Assembly (NCBI RefSeq): GCF_008122265.1 | Contig: NZ_CP043042.1 | Span: forward strand, 2,604,001 to 2,668,000 | Length of the DNA: 64,000 bases | Direction of reading: 5' to 3' | DNA from: Marinobacter fonticola | GTDB lineage: Bacteria > Pseudomonadota > Gammaproteobacteria > Pseudomonadales > Oleiphilaceae | In this document: piece by piece, positions 40,841 through 49,211 of the stretch | How positions within the stretch are numbered: the first letter of the stretch is position 1 | Layout: each line of letters starts with the position of its first letter | Program-made: the position numbers and the translations under genes | The notes under the pieces: generated by a model | Database searches by the model: none | Seen by the model: only the letters and a program-made list of their open reading frames with translations | Told to the model about the DNA's origin: nothing

Positions 40841-41982
40841 GTCACTCGTTGATCCTGACCAACGTCAAGGTTGTCACGGCAACCGAAGTCTTCGACGGCA
40901 CCGTGGTTGTCGAGAACGGCCGAATCCTGCGCATCGATCAGGGCGTCACGTCGCTGGCCCATGCCGTCGATGGCGGCGGCGATTACCTGCTCCCTGGCCT
41001 GGTGGAGCTGCATACCGATAATCTGGAGAAACATTTTGCGCCTCGCCCGGGTGTCCGCTGGCCAGCCCGGTCGGCGGTCATGACCCACGACGCCCAGATC
41101 GTTGCGTCAGGCATCACCACGGTGTTCGACGCCCTGTCGCTGGGCGACGTGATGGACGACTCCAATCGCTTGCGCTACCTGCAGGATATGGTCGATGCTT
41201 TGGATGAGGCGCGCGAGGCCGGCGTTTATCGTGCGGATCACCTGCTACACCTACGGTGCGAAGTCTCCTATGAAGGTCTGCCGGACCTGTTTGGCGTCAT
41301 GGCAGACCATCCGATGGTCCACTTGGTGTCGGTCATGGATCATTCACCGGGCCAGCGCCAGTTCGTGCGGGAAGACAAATACCGCCAGTACTATCAAGGT
41401 AAGTACGGACTTAGCGAGCAACAGATGGAGGATTTCATCCTGAGCCAGAAAGCCAACAGCGAGAAGTTCAGCAGCCAATACCGCCGCACGGTCGTCGACG
41501 CGTGCCGCCACCGGGGAATTCCCCTGGCCAGTCACGATGACGCAACCCAGGCACACGTCGCCGAAGCCTGCAGCGACGGCATGACCATTGCCGAGTTTCC
41601 CACCACCGAGGCCGCAGCGAAAGCGTCCCACGAGGCTGGACTTAAGGTCCTCATGGGTGCGCCCAATGTGGTTCGAGGCGGCTCCCATTCAGGCAACGTG
41701 GCGGCGTCAGCGCTGGCGGAGATCGAGGTTCTGGATATTCTTTCGTCCGACTATTACCCCTCCTCGCTGCTCGACGGTGCGTTCCGGCTGTCTCGCGAGA
41801 ACGCCGCCTACACGCTGCCTCGTGCTATCGATACCGTCTCGCGGGCACCGGCTCGAAGTGCCGGACTTACCGACCGTGGCGAGATCGCCCAAGGCCAGCG
41901 AGCCGATCTTGTGCTGGCCCGTGCGGATACGCTCTCGCCGGTGATCCGGCAGGTGTGGCGGGAGGGCGAGCGTGTTTTCTGA
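40837..41982 (+). CDS. phnM: Alpha-D-ribose 1-methylphosphonate 5-triphosphate diphosphatase
   Basis: Releases pyrophosphate from the ribose-triphosphate phosphonate. The 381-residue amidohydrolase-fold protein has the metal-ligand block LPGLVELHTDNLEKHFAPRP (His59 and Asp61), later SHDDAT and TEFPTTEAAAK-like blocks, and SSDYYPSSLLDGAF. It overlaps phnL by 4 and phnN by 11 bases. Confidence 0.95.
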   Translation: MSHSLILTNVKVVTATEVFDGTVVVENGRILRIDQGVTSLAHAVDGGGDYLLPGLVELHTDNLEKHFAPRPGVRWPARSAVMTHDAQIVASGITTVFDALSLGDVMDDSNRLRYLQDMVDALDEAREAGVYRADHLLHLRCEVSYEGLPDLFGVMADHPMVHLVSVMDHSPGQRQFVREDKYRQYYQGKYGLSEQQMEDFILSQKANSEKFSSQYRRTVVDACRHRGIPLASHDDATQAHVAEACSDGMTIAEFPTTEAAAKASHEAGLKVLMGAPNVVRGGSHSGNVAASALAEIEVLDILSSDYYPSSLLDGAFRLSRENAAYTLPRAIDTVSRAPARSAGLTDRGEIAQGQRADLVLARADTLSPVIRQVWREGERVF

Positions 41983-42577
41983 AGTCAATTCTCGAGCCGG
42001 GCGCCTGTTCTACGTGATGGGCGCCTCGGGGGCGGGCAAGGACTATCTGCTCAAAGCCCTCGCCCGGTCGCTACCCGCCTACTCACAGGTTCACATCGCC
42101 CGGCGTTTCATCACCCGGCCCGCGCATGACGGTAGCGAAGAACATGTGCCTATCTCACGCGCGGAATTTGACTGCCTGCTTGCATCCGGCAACTTTGTGT
42201 TGAACTGGGAGGCTCATGGCCTGTGCTACGGAATCGAACAAACCGTCTGTGGCTGGCTAGAGCGAGGATACGACGTCATTGTCAATGGCTCGCGCGCCCA
42301 TTGTCCGCACGCGATGGAGCAGTTTGGCGACACTCTGGTTCCAGTACTGGTCGATGTTCCCGACAGCCTGCTTGAATCGCGCTTATACGGGCGTGGCCGG
42401 GAAAGCCGGGATGAGATTCGCAAACGGCTCAAGCGCCATCATGCCCTCAAGCAGTCCTTCCCAGCCGGCACGCTGGCGTTGAACAACAGCGGCCCGGTGG
42501 AAGAAACGGTAGCCGCATTTCTGGCGTTCATCGAAAAGGAGCGGCGCAATGAAACTGACGTTTCTGGGCACGGGTAA
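41972..42577 (+). CDS. phnN: Ribose 1,5-bisphosphate phosphokinase
   Basis: Phosphorylates ribose 1,5-bisphosphate to PRPP, linking phosphonate ribose to nucleotide synthesis. The 201-residue guanylate-kinase-like protein has the P-loop VMGASGAGKDYLLKAL and ARRFITRPAHDGSEEH. The start is GTG inside phnM. It overlaps phnP by 29 bases. Confidence 0.93.
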   Translation: MFSEVNSRAGRLFYVMGASGAGKDYLLKALARSLPAYSQVHIARRFITRPAHDGSEEHVPISRAEFDCLLASGNFVLNWEAHGLCYGIEQTVCGWLERGYDVIVNGSRAHCPHAMEQFGDTLVPVLVDVPDSLLESRLYGRGRESRDEIRKRLKRHHALKQSFPAGTLALNNSGPVEETVAAFLAFIEKERRNETDVSGHG

Positions 42578-43304
42578 TGTGCGCCAGGTGCCGGTATTCG
42601 GGTGCGATTGCCCGGCCTGCGAGCGTGGCCGGCTCGACCCACAATACAGTCGCGGTGCAGCCAGCGCTTTGGTCGAAGCCGGCGACTTCCGAATCTTGCT
42701 CGATGCCGGACGTCACGATCTGGTGGAAAGATTTCAGCCGGGCGATATCGATGCCATCTGTCTAACTCATTACCACATGGACCATGTCTATGGCTTGTTC
42801 CGTTTACGCTGGGGTGTCGCTCCCCCGATCCCAGTCTACGGCCCACCGGACGACACCGGCTGTGACGACCTGTTCAAGCATCACGGGATCTTGAATTTCA
42901 TGCCATCAGGCCGGGTTGGTGAACCCTTCAAACTGGGGCCGGTGATTGTTACGCCGCTGGCGTTGAACCATTCAAAGGTTTGTCACGGCTATGCGCTGGA
43001 ATGTGGCGGTCAAAAAATCGCCTACCTTACGGACACGGTGGGGTTGCCCGCAGAAACGGAAGCCTTTCTAGCCGGCTGGGGAAATTTCACCTTGATTATC
43101 GACTGCACCTGGCCCCCGCTGCAGGACGCACCAAGCAATCACAACGACCTGAACATTGTGCTGGGGCTCGTAGACCGGCTAAAACCCGAGACCACGTGGC
43201 TGACGCATCTCGACCATAGCATGGACCAGTGGCTGATGGCCGGCGGCGACCTGCAGCTACCCGATACCCTAGCCGTGGCGCGTGACAATCTGGTTCTTGA
43301 ATGA
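42549..43304 (+). CDS. phnP: 5-phospho-alpha-D-ribosyl 1,2-cyclic phosphate phosphodiesterase
   Basis: Opens the cyclic ribose phosphate released by PhnJ. The 251-residue metallo-beta-lactamase-fold protein has CDCPACERG (Cys19, 21 and 24; structural zinc), the metal block THYHMDH (His74, His76, Asp78, His79), LNHSK and THLDHSMD. It is last in the operon; no phnO lies between phnN and phnP. Confidence 0.95.
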   Translation: MKLTFLGTGNVRQVPVFGCDCPACERGRLDPQYSRGAASALVEAGDFRILLDAGRHDLVERFQPGDIDAICLTHYHMDHVYGLFRLRWGVAPPIPVYGPPDDTGCDDLFKHHGILNFMPSGRVGEPFKLGPVIVTPLALNHSKVCHGYALECGGQKIAYLTDTVGLPAETEAFLAGWGNFTLIIDCTWPPLQDAPSNHNDLNIVLGLVDRLKPETTWLTHLDHSMDQWLMAGGDLQLPDTLAVARDNLVLE

Positions 43305-43321
43305 GACTCGAACGAAAGATC

Positions 43322-43354
43322 AAAAAAAAGACCCCGAGGCAAGAAACCTGGGGC
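43322..43354 (-). terminator. Intrinsic terminator of fpr
   Basis: Minus strand: GGCCCC-AGG, loop, CCT-C-GGGGTC, then eight T. It lies 93 bp past the fpr stop and could also slow transcription coming from phnP. Confidence 0.8.
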
Positions 43355-43446
43355 CGGAGGGGTTTAGCTAGAATAAACTTAGGGACGCAGGATGGGACCG
43401 AGCCCCCGCCTGCATCCTTCCACACGTCCGTCTCTCGTCCGCGCTT

Positions 43447-44217
43447 TTAGCGCTCGACGAAGGCGCGCTCGATTACGTAGTGACCCAGATCCCCGTGACG
43501 CGCTTCCTGGAAACCTTGCGCATTCAGAATGCTGCAGGTGTCCTTGAGCATGCTCGGGCTACCGCAGATCATGAAGCGGTCGTCTTCCTTGTTGAACGCC
43601 GGCAAACCCAAATCAAACATGAGTTTGCCGCTCTCCATCAGATCGGTAAGGCGGCCCTGGTTGCGGAAGTCTTCTCGCGTCACCGTCGGGTAGTAAAGCA
43701 GTTTGCCATCCACCATCTCACCGAAGTATTCGTTGTCCGGTAGACCCGTGATCTCTTCCTGATACGCCAGCTCAGTCACATGGCGCACGCCGTGGGTCAA
43801 GATCACCTTGTCGAAGCGCTCGTAGACTTCCGGATCCTTGATAATGCTCAGGAACGGCGCAAGTCCGGTGCCGGTGCTGATCAGATATAGATTGCGGCCA
43901 GGCAGCAGGTGGTCAACCACCAAGGTGCCCGTCGGCTTGCGGCTGACCAGAATCTCGTCGCCCACCTGGATCTTTTGCAGCTTGGAGGTCAGCGGGCCGT
44001 CCTGCACCTTGATCGAGAAGAACTCGAGCTGCTCCTCGTAGTTGGCGCTGGCAATGCTGTAAGCGCGCATCAAAGGCTTACCGTCGCTTTCCAGGCCAAT
44101 CATGATGAAATGACCGTTCTTGAAGCGAAAGCCGGGGTCACGGCTGGTCGTAAAGCTGAACAGCGTGTCGTTCCAATGGCGAACGCTTGTTACAGTTTCG
44201 CGATTCATATTGCCCAT
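43447..44217 (-). CDS. fpr: Ferredoxin--NADP+ reductase
   Basis: FAD enzyme that moves electrons between NADPH and ferredoxin or flavodoxin, used in oxidative-stress defence. The 256-residue protein has RHWNDTLFSF, the FAD motif MRAYSIAS (50-57), SIKVQDGPLTS, the NADP motif STGTGLAPFLS and the C-terminal YVIERAFVER, strongly like pseudomonad Fpr. ATG at 44217 or three codons later are both possible. It is divergent from finR. Confidence 0.95.
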   Translation of the reverse strand: MGNMNRETVTSVRHWNDTLFSFTTSRDPGFRFKNGHFIMIGLESDGKPLMRAYSIASANYEEQLEFFSIKVQDGPLTSKLQKIQVGDEILVSRKPTGTLVVDHLLPGRNLYLISTGTGLAPFLSIIKDPEVYERFDKVILTHGVRHVTELAYQEEITGLPDNEYFGEMVDGKLLYYPTVTREDFRNQGRLTDLMESGKLMFDLGLPAFNKEDDRFMICGSPSMLKDTCSILNAQGFQEARHGDLGHYVIERAFVER

Positions 44218-44320
44218 AACGATCTATCCCAATGCAGCTGTTTAATCAGAACAAAAATGTCTAATAGTTGAGTGCAGCTTACCCCAAGAGTAACCTATCG
44301 ACAAAATGGGATATTTTCAT

Positions 44321-44334
44321 AACCTTATTCGGTT
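44321..44334. promoter_or_regulatory. Palindrome in the fpr/finR intergenic region
   Basis: AACC-TTATTC-GGTT lies 10 bp before finR. LysR-type regulators commonly bind such interrupted dyads (T-N11-A), so it could be a FinR site; this is inference. Confidence 0.4.
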
Positions 44335-44343
44335 TAATCGATA

Positions 44344-45225
44344 ATGAGATATACCTTCCGCCAGCTCGAAGTTTTCCTGGCCGCGGCCAATACCCAGAAC
44401 ATCACGCGGGCCGCAGACGCCCTGGCGATGTCGCAATCCGCCGCCAGTAGCGCCCTCAAGGAACTGGAGTCGCAGTTCGATATCCAGTTGTTCGATCGTG
44501 TCGGGAAGCGCTTACAACTCAACGAGCTTGGCAGACTGTTCCGCCCCCAAGTGGAAGCCCTGCTGTCACAGGGACGGGAACTGGAACTCGCACTGGATCA
44601 GCATACCGAAGTTGGCGCACTCAAGGTCGGCGCCACGTTGACTATCGGCAATTACCTGGCGGTTGGCGTAATGGCGCGCTACATGCGGACTCAGCCCCAC
44701 GCCCGGGTCTCATTGGAGGTTGCCAACACTCAGACGGTGGCCAGGCGGGTTAAGGATTTCGAATTGGATATCGGGCTAATTGAGGGCGAGCTGCAGTCGG
44801 ACGAGCTCGAGGTGATTCCCTGGCGATCGGACGAATTGGTGGTGTTTTGCTCGCCGGAGCACCCTTACGCGGATAAAAGCGGCCTCGATGACAACGATCT
44901 AACCTCCGCCACCTGGATCATGCGCGAAACCGGTTCGGGCACACGGCAGACCTTCGAACGCGGTATGCATGGCATCCTGCCCGATCTGAACATCCTGCTG
45001 GAACTGGAGCACACCGAAGCCATCAAGCGCGCGGTCGAGGCTAATTTGGGTATCGGCTGCCTATCGCGGGTCTGCCTTGCCGATGCTTTCCGTCGCGGCA
45101 GCCTGATCCCGCTAGCGGTGCCGGATTACCGTAAATTCGACCGGCAGTTCTACTTCATATTGCACCGGCAGAAGTATCGTAGCGCGGGGATCGGGCGATG
45201 GATGGCTTTGTGTCAGGAGCTTTGA
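44344..45225 (+). CDS. finR: LysR-type regulator, FinR-like
   Basis: Predicted activator of the adjacent fpr. The 293-residue protein has an N-terminal LysR helix-turn-helix (FRQLEVFLAAANTQNITRAA, SQSAASSALKELESQ) and a C-terminal effector domain. The symbol is assigned from divergence to fpr, the arrangement in Pseudomonas; sequence alone shows only LysR type. It converges on miaE with five bases between stops. Confidence 0.85.
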   Translation: MRYTFRQLEVFLAAANTQNITRAADALAMSQSAASSALKELESQFDIQLFDRVGKRLQLNELGRLFRPQVEALLSQGRELELALDQHTEVGALKVGATLTIGNYLAVGVMARYMRTQPHARVSLEVANTQTVARRVKDFELDIGLIEGELQSDELEVIPWRSDELVVFCSPEHPYADKSGLDDNDLTSATWIMRETGSGTRQTFERGMHGILPDLNILLELEHTEAIKRAVEANLGIGCLSRVCLADAFRRGSLIPLAVPDYRKFDRQFYFILHRQKYRSAGIGRWMALCQEL

Positions 45226-45230
45226 GACAT

Positions 45231-45863
45231 TCAAGGGGCTGCTGGCTTGGCGGAGGCTGACGCGACTGGACCGCTATGAAACCGGAATTCCGTATCCGGC
45301 TTCTCAATGAGCCCCTTCTCGATGTCAAGAAAGACTGCAACACGATCATCGATGGGCGCGCCAGCGGCTTTCTCCGCCAGCTTCAGGTAATCCTGATAAT
45401 GCCGCGCCTCCGATTTGAGCAGGCTGCTATAAAACGTTTCCAGCGCCTCGTCCAGATGGGGCGCCAGCGCCGCGAATCGCTCGCATGACCGGGCCTCGAT
45501 AATAGCGCCGACGATCAGGACATCCACAAGGCGCCCGGGATCCTCCGTCCGCACTTCCTTACGCAGTTCTGCTGCGTACCGCGCAGGTGTCAGATGGTCG
45601 TAGGCGACGCCGCGTTTTTTCATAATGGCCAGCACCTGCTCAAAGTGCCGCAGTTCCTCCCGCGCCAGGCGCGACATCTTGTTCAGCAGCTCGGGATTGT
45701 CCACATAGCGATACATCAGACTAAGCGCGGTGGACGCTGCCTTTTTCTCGCAATGGGCATGATCGATCAGCATCAGATCCTGATTGACCAGCGCATTTTC
45801 GATCCACTGGTCGGGCGTGCGGCATGGCAGGAAGCCATGGATTTCATCAAGTGCGGCTTGCAT
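45231..45863 (-). CDS. miaE: tRNA-(ms2io6A) hydroxylase
   Basis: Diiron oxygenase that hydroxylates the isopentenyl group of ms2i6A37 in certain tRNAs. The 210-residue protein is a ferritin-like bundle with Glu39 (HAHCEKKAAS), Glu70-X2-His73 (REELRHFEQV), IIEARSCERF and the second E-X2-H (KSEARHYQDY), all diiron ligands. A low-complexity ASASAKPAAP tail ends it. Minus-strand TATAAT at 45908-45913 is a plausible -10. Confidence 0.93.
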   Translation of the reverse strand: MQAALDEIHGFLPCRTPDQWIENALVNQDLMLIDHAHCEKKAASTALSLMYRYVDNPELLNKMSRLAREELRHFEQVLAIMKKRGVAYDHLTPARYAAELRKEVRTEDPGRLVDVLIVGAIIEARSCERFAALAPHLDEALETFYSSLLKSEARHYQDYLKLAEKAAGAPIDDRVAVFLDIEKGLIEKPDTEFRFHSGPVASASAKPAAP

Positions 45864-45971
45864 ATCGGCTAAATCGGTTCCCTAGACTATCTATTCAGTG
45901 GCGATGGATTATACATGATTCATCCAGGTCATCTCTGCCAACGGCAAACACAAGGCCGCCCTTAGTACAAC

Positions 45972-46000
45972 TTAACTTCGTCAGGGATTTCCGCTAGAAT
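45972..46000 (+). promoter_or_regulatory. Probable acnB promoter
   Basis: TTAACT, a 17-bp spacer, TAGAAT. Transcription would start near 46007, giving a leader of about 306 nt. The whole gap from miaE to acnB (45864-46312, 449 bp) holds no large gene. Confidence 0.65.
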
Positions 46001-46015
46001 TGCGGCCCGAACTCG

Positions 46016-46131
46016 GTGTCCTGTCGGGCTAATTCATTGACTGCTGCCGGGGTCCGCGCCGCAAGCGCCTGTCGGTACTGGGATTATCCAGGCGCCTGCC
46101 AGTAGATGAATGAATTAGCCAGACGGGACAC
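46016..46131 (+). ncRNA. acnB leader, long rod hairpin 1 (possible cis-regulatory RNA)
   Basis: The arms 46016-46038 and 46109-46131 match at 21 of 23 positions (GTGTCC..GTC..GGCTAATTCATT). Inside, 46041-46046 pairs with 46100-46105 after a small internal loop, and GCGCCTG (46065-46071) pairs with CAGGCGC (46089-46095). The whole is a rod of about 116 nt starting some 10 nt after the predicted transcription start. No known RNA family was recognised; a palindromic mobile repeat is the alternative. Confidence 0.55.
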
Positions 46132-46136
46132 GCACC

Positions 46137-46158
46137 GGGGAAGCAATGATGATTCCCC
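46137..46158 (+). promoter_or_regulatory. acnB leader, hairpin 2 over the leader-ORF ribosome-binding site
   Basis: GGGGAA (46137-46142) and TTCCCC (46153-46158) form a 6-bp stem with a 10-base loop. The 5' arm is the purine-rich ribosome-binding site of the leader ORF, and the loop contains its two ATGs. Confidence 0.5.
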
Positions 46159-46199
46159 AGTCACCAATAACCCTGCTCAATGAAGGAGCCACTGAATAA
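46146..46199 (+). CDS. Possible acnB leader peptide (17 codons)
   Basis: ATG-ATG opens a frame of 17 codons ([17 protein letters not shown]) ending TAA at 46197-46199. GGGGAA is 3 bases before the first ATG and GGGGA is 7 bases before the second. The stop codon falls within the 5' arm of hairpin 3, so a terminating ribosome would open that stem. There is no run of a single regulatory codon. Translation is unproven; the case rests on the binding site and position. Confidence 0.4.
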   Translation: MMIPQSPITLLNEGATE

Positions 46200-46271
46200 G
46201 TAACTTACCCTTCCTTAGCCGCCATCTGGCGCGCCCAGGAAGGAAATGTAATCTATTTATTCAGTGCCTCC
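46185..46271 (+). promoter_or_regulatory. acnB leader, hairpin 3 (terminator-like)
   Basis: GGAG-CACTGAATAA-TA-TTAC-CCTTCCT on the 5' side pairs with AGGAAGG-GTAA-TA-TTATTCAGTG-CTCC on the 3' side with small bulges, capped by GCCGCCA/TGGCGC. It is followed by only four T, so terminator strength is doubtful. ACCCT (46207-46211) inside it could alternatively pair with the acnB ribosome-binding site AGGGT (46302-46306). Confidence 0.6.
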
Positions 46272-46312
46272 TTTTGACACCGCAGGGCATCCTAACTGAT
46301 GAGGGTCTTACC

Positions 46313-48907
46313 GTGTTAGAAGAGTACCGTAAACACGTCGAAGAGCGCGCGGCACTGGGCATTCCTCCCAAACCCCTGAACGCCGAGCAAACCGCTGCAC
46401 TGGTTGAGCTTCTGAAAACCCCGCCAGCGGGTGAAGAAGAGGAGCTGGTCTATCTGTTGGAAAACCGCATTCCGCCGGGCGTGGATGAGGCCGCCTACGT
46501 CAAGGCCGCGTTCCTCACCGCTGTCGTTAAAGATGAGGCCTCCTCGCCGCTGATCAGCAAGGAAAAGGCCGTCGAACTGCTGGGCATGATGCAGGGTGGC
46601 TACAACATCGCCACAATGGTCGACCTACTGGATAACGACGACCTGGCCAAGCTGGCTGGCGAGAAGCTGAAGAAAACCCTGCTGATGTTCGATGCCTTCA
46701 ACGACGTGAAGGAAAAGATGGATGCCGGCAACGCGGTCGCCAAGGATGTCATGGAATCGTGGGCCAACGCCGAGTGGTTCACCGGTAAGAAGAAAGTACC
46801 CGAGAGCATGAAAATGGTCGTGTTCAAGGTTACTGGCGAGACCAACACCGACGACCTATCTCCGGCTCCGGATGCCTGGTCACGTCCTGACATCCCGTTG
46901 CATGCCCGCGCAGCCTACAAAATGCCCCGTGACGGCCTGAACCCGGAAGATCCGGGCACCACTGGCCCGATGTCTCAAATCGACGAGATCAAGGACAAAG
47001 GCCTTCCCGTTGCCTTCGTCGGTGACGTTGTGGGTACCGGCTCTTCCCGTAAGTCTGCAACCAACTCCGTACTCTGGTTCTTCGGTGAAGACATGCCGGG
47101 CGTGCCCAATAAGCGCTCCGGCGGTGTCTGTATCGGCAACAAGGTGGCCCCGATCTTCTTCAACACCATGGAAGATGCCGGCGCCCTGGTTTTCGAAGCA
47201 CCGGTCGACGACATGAACATGGGCGACGTCATCGAGATCCGCCCGTACGAAGGCAAGATCCTGAATGAAGCCGGTGAGACCATCTCCGAATTTGGCTTCA
47301 AGTCCGACGTGATCCTGGACGAAGTCCAGGCCGGCGGCCGTATCCCGCTGATCATCGGCCGTGGCCTGACAACCAAGGCGCGTGAAGCCCTGAATCTGGG
47401 TGCGACCGACCTCTTCCGCCTGCCAAAAGATCCGGAAGCCGGCGAAAAAGGCTTCACCCTGGGCCAGAAAATGGTGGGCCGAGCCTGTGGCCTGGAAGAA
47501 GGCAAAGGCGTGCGTCCAGGCACCTACTGCGAGCCCGAGATGGCTACCGTGGGCTCTCAAGACACCACCGGCCCGATGACCCGTGACGAGCTGAAAGACC
47601 TAGCCTGCCTGGGCTTCCAGTCCGATCTGGTTATGCAGTCTTTCTGTCACACCGCCGCCTATCCCAAGCCGGTCGACGTGGAAATGCAACACTCCATGCC
47701 GGACTTCATCCAGACCCGTGGCGGTGTTGCCCTGCGTCCGGGCGACGGCATCATTCACTCCTGGCTGAACCGCATGCTGCTGCCGGATACCGTCGGTACC
47801 GGTGGCGACTCCCACACCCGCTTCCCGATGGGCATTTCCTTCCCCGCCGGCTCCGGGCTTGTGGCGTTTGCTGCGGCCACCGGCGTTATGCCGCTGGATA
47901 TGCCGGAGTCGGTTCTGGTGCGCTTCAAAGGCGAAATGCAGCCGGGCATCACCTTGCGCGATCTGGTCCATGCGATCCCGCTCTATGGCATCAAGCAAGG
48001 CCTGCTGACCGTCGAAAAGAAAGGCAAGATCAACGAGTTCTCCGGCCGTATCCTGGAAATCGAAGGCCTGGAGCACCTGACCGTCGAGCAGGCGTTCGAG
48101 CTGTCTGACGCCTCTGCAGAGCGCTCCGCAGCCGGTTGTACCATCAACCTGTCCGAAGACTCCGTTGCCGAGTACCTACGCTCCAACATCGTTATGCTGC
48201 GCTGGATGATCGCGGAAGGCTACGGCGATCCGCGTACGCTTGAGCGTCGCGCCAAGAAGATGGAAGAGTGGCTGGCCAGCCCGAGCCTGATGCGTGCCGA
48301 CAAGGACGCGGAATACGCCCACGTCATCGAGATCGACCTGGCCGACATCAACGAACCGATTGTCTGCTGCCCGAACGACCCGGACGATGCCAAGGTGCTG
48401 TCCGAAGTGGCTGGCGATAAGGTGGACGAAGTGTTCATCGGCTCATGCATGACCAACATTGGTCACTTCCGTGCCGCCGGTAAGCTGCTCGAGCAGCATA
48501 AAGGTCCGCTGAGCACCCGTCTGTGGATGTCTCCGCCGACCAAGATGGACCAGGCGCAACTGATGGAAGAAGGCTACTTCAACACCTACGGCACTGCCGG
48601 TGTACGGACCGAGATGCCCGGCTGCTCGCTGTGCATGGGTAACCAGGCCCGTGTGGCGGCCAAGTCCACGGTACTGTCCACCTCCACCCGTAACTTCCCC
48701 AACCGTCTGGGCGATGGCGCCAACGTGTACCTGACCTCTGCGGAACTGGCGGCTGTGGGTGCGGTTCTCGGCAAACTGCCAACACCTGCGGAGTACATGG
48801 AGTACGCCAAGGACCTGAACAGCATGTCCAAGGACATCTACAAGTACCTGAACTTCGATCAGATGGAGAAGTACACCAGCAAGGCGGCCAAGGCTTCCGT
48901 AGCCTAA
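46313..48907 (+). CDS. acnB: Aconitate hydratase B (bifunctional aconitase / 2-methylisocitrate dehydratase)
   Basis: Main TCA-cycle aconitase. The 864-residue protein has the HEAT-like N-terminus [17 protein letters not shown], then the swivel domain and the catalytic domains with [4Fe-4S] ligands Cys712 (GSCMTNIGH), Cys771 and Cys774 (GCSLCMGNQ), within two residues of E. coli AcnB. The start is GTG with GAGGG seven bases upstream; a TTG 13 codons earlier overlaps hairpin 3 and is rejected. E. coli AcnB is known to bind RNA as apo-protein, which makes the structured leader notable. Confidence 0.96.
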   Translation: MLEEYRKHVEERAALGIPPKPLNAEQTAALVELLKTPPAGEEEELVYLLENRIPPGVDEAAYVKAAFLTAVVKDEASSPLISKEKAVELLGMMQGGYNIATMVDLLDNDDLAKLAGEKLKKTLLMFDAFNDVKEKMDAGNAVAKDVMESWANAEWFTGKKKVPESMKMVVFKVTGETNTDDLSPAPDAWSRPDIPLHARAAYKMPRDGLNPEDPGTTGPMSQIDEIKDKGLPVAFVGDVVGTGSSRKSATNSVLWFFGEDMPGVPNKRSGGVCIGNKVAPIFFNTMEDAGALVFEAPVDDMNMGDVIEIRPYEGKILNEAGETISEFGFKSDVILDEVQAGGRIPLIIGRGLTTKAREALNLGATDLFRLPKDPEAGEKGFTLGQKMVGRACGLEEGKGVRPGTYCEPEMATVGSQDTTGPMTRDELKDLACLGFQSDLVMQSFCHTAAYPKPVDVEMQHSMPDFIQTRGGVALRPGDGIIHSWLNRMLLPDTVGTGGDSHTRFPMGISFPAGSGLVAFAAATGVMPLDMPESVLVRFKGEMQPGITLRDLVHAIPLYGIKQGLLTVEKKGKINEFSGRILEIEGLEHLTVEQAFELSDASAERSAAGCTINLSEDSVAEYLRSNIVMLRWMIAEGYGDPRTLERRAKKMEEWLASPSLMRADKDAEYAHVIEIDLADINEPIVCCPNDPDDAKVLSEVAGDKVDEVFIGSCMTNIGHFRAAGKLLEQHKGPLSTRLWMSPPTKMDQAQLMEEGYFNTYGTAGVRTEMPGCSLCMGNQARVAAKSTVLSTSTRNFPNRLGDGANVYLTSAELAAVGAVLGKLPTPAEYMEYAKDLNSMSKDIYKYLNFDQMEKYTSKAAKASVA

Positions 48908-48941
48908 TCTCCTGACTGGGTTGTCCAAGGGCCCTGCCCCG

Positions 48942-48975
48942 AAAAAACGCCAGCTCCCGCAGCTGGCGTTTTTTT
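48942..48975 (+). terminator. Intrinsic terminator of acnB
   Basis: AAAAAACGCCAGCT, CCCGC loop, AGCTGGCG and seven T, 34 bp after the acnB stop. Confidence 0.93.
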
Positions 48976-49056
48976 GTCCATACGGATTGGCATGAACGGA
49001 AAATCACCGCACATTCCAGGTAAGGCGCAAAAAAGATGGGCACCTTCGGCGCCTCA

Positions 49057-49117
49057 GAAGCTAAAGCGTCTGCTACATACCCGAGGTTGGAACAAATGTA
49101 GCCGATGCTTTAGCTTC
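49057..49117. repeat. 61-nt REP-like hairpin between acnB and ychJ
   Basis: GAAGCTAAAGC pairs with GCTTTAGCTTC (11 bp) and GCTACAT with ATGTAGC (7 bp), separated by a symmetric 4-by-4 internal loop and closed by a 17-base loop. Both stems are perfect. The 304-bp gap (48908-49211) holds otherwise the acnB terminator and the ychJ binding site. Confidence 0.65.
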
Positions 49118-49211
49118 GGAGTAGCCCGCAGGGCTGCCTTTGCTTGAGTCTCGCTGGAAGCACGCTGTCCCGTTTTAACCTGGCTTCCCCATAACCGCCC
49201 AGGAGCAATAG

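Noticed and set aside
32673..43304. phn operon as a recent genomic island
   Set aside because: No integrase, flanking repeats, tRNA junction or obvious composition change; the neighbours lpxH and fpr are intact. Transfer remains possible but is not supported here.
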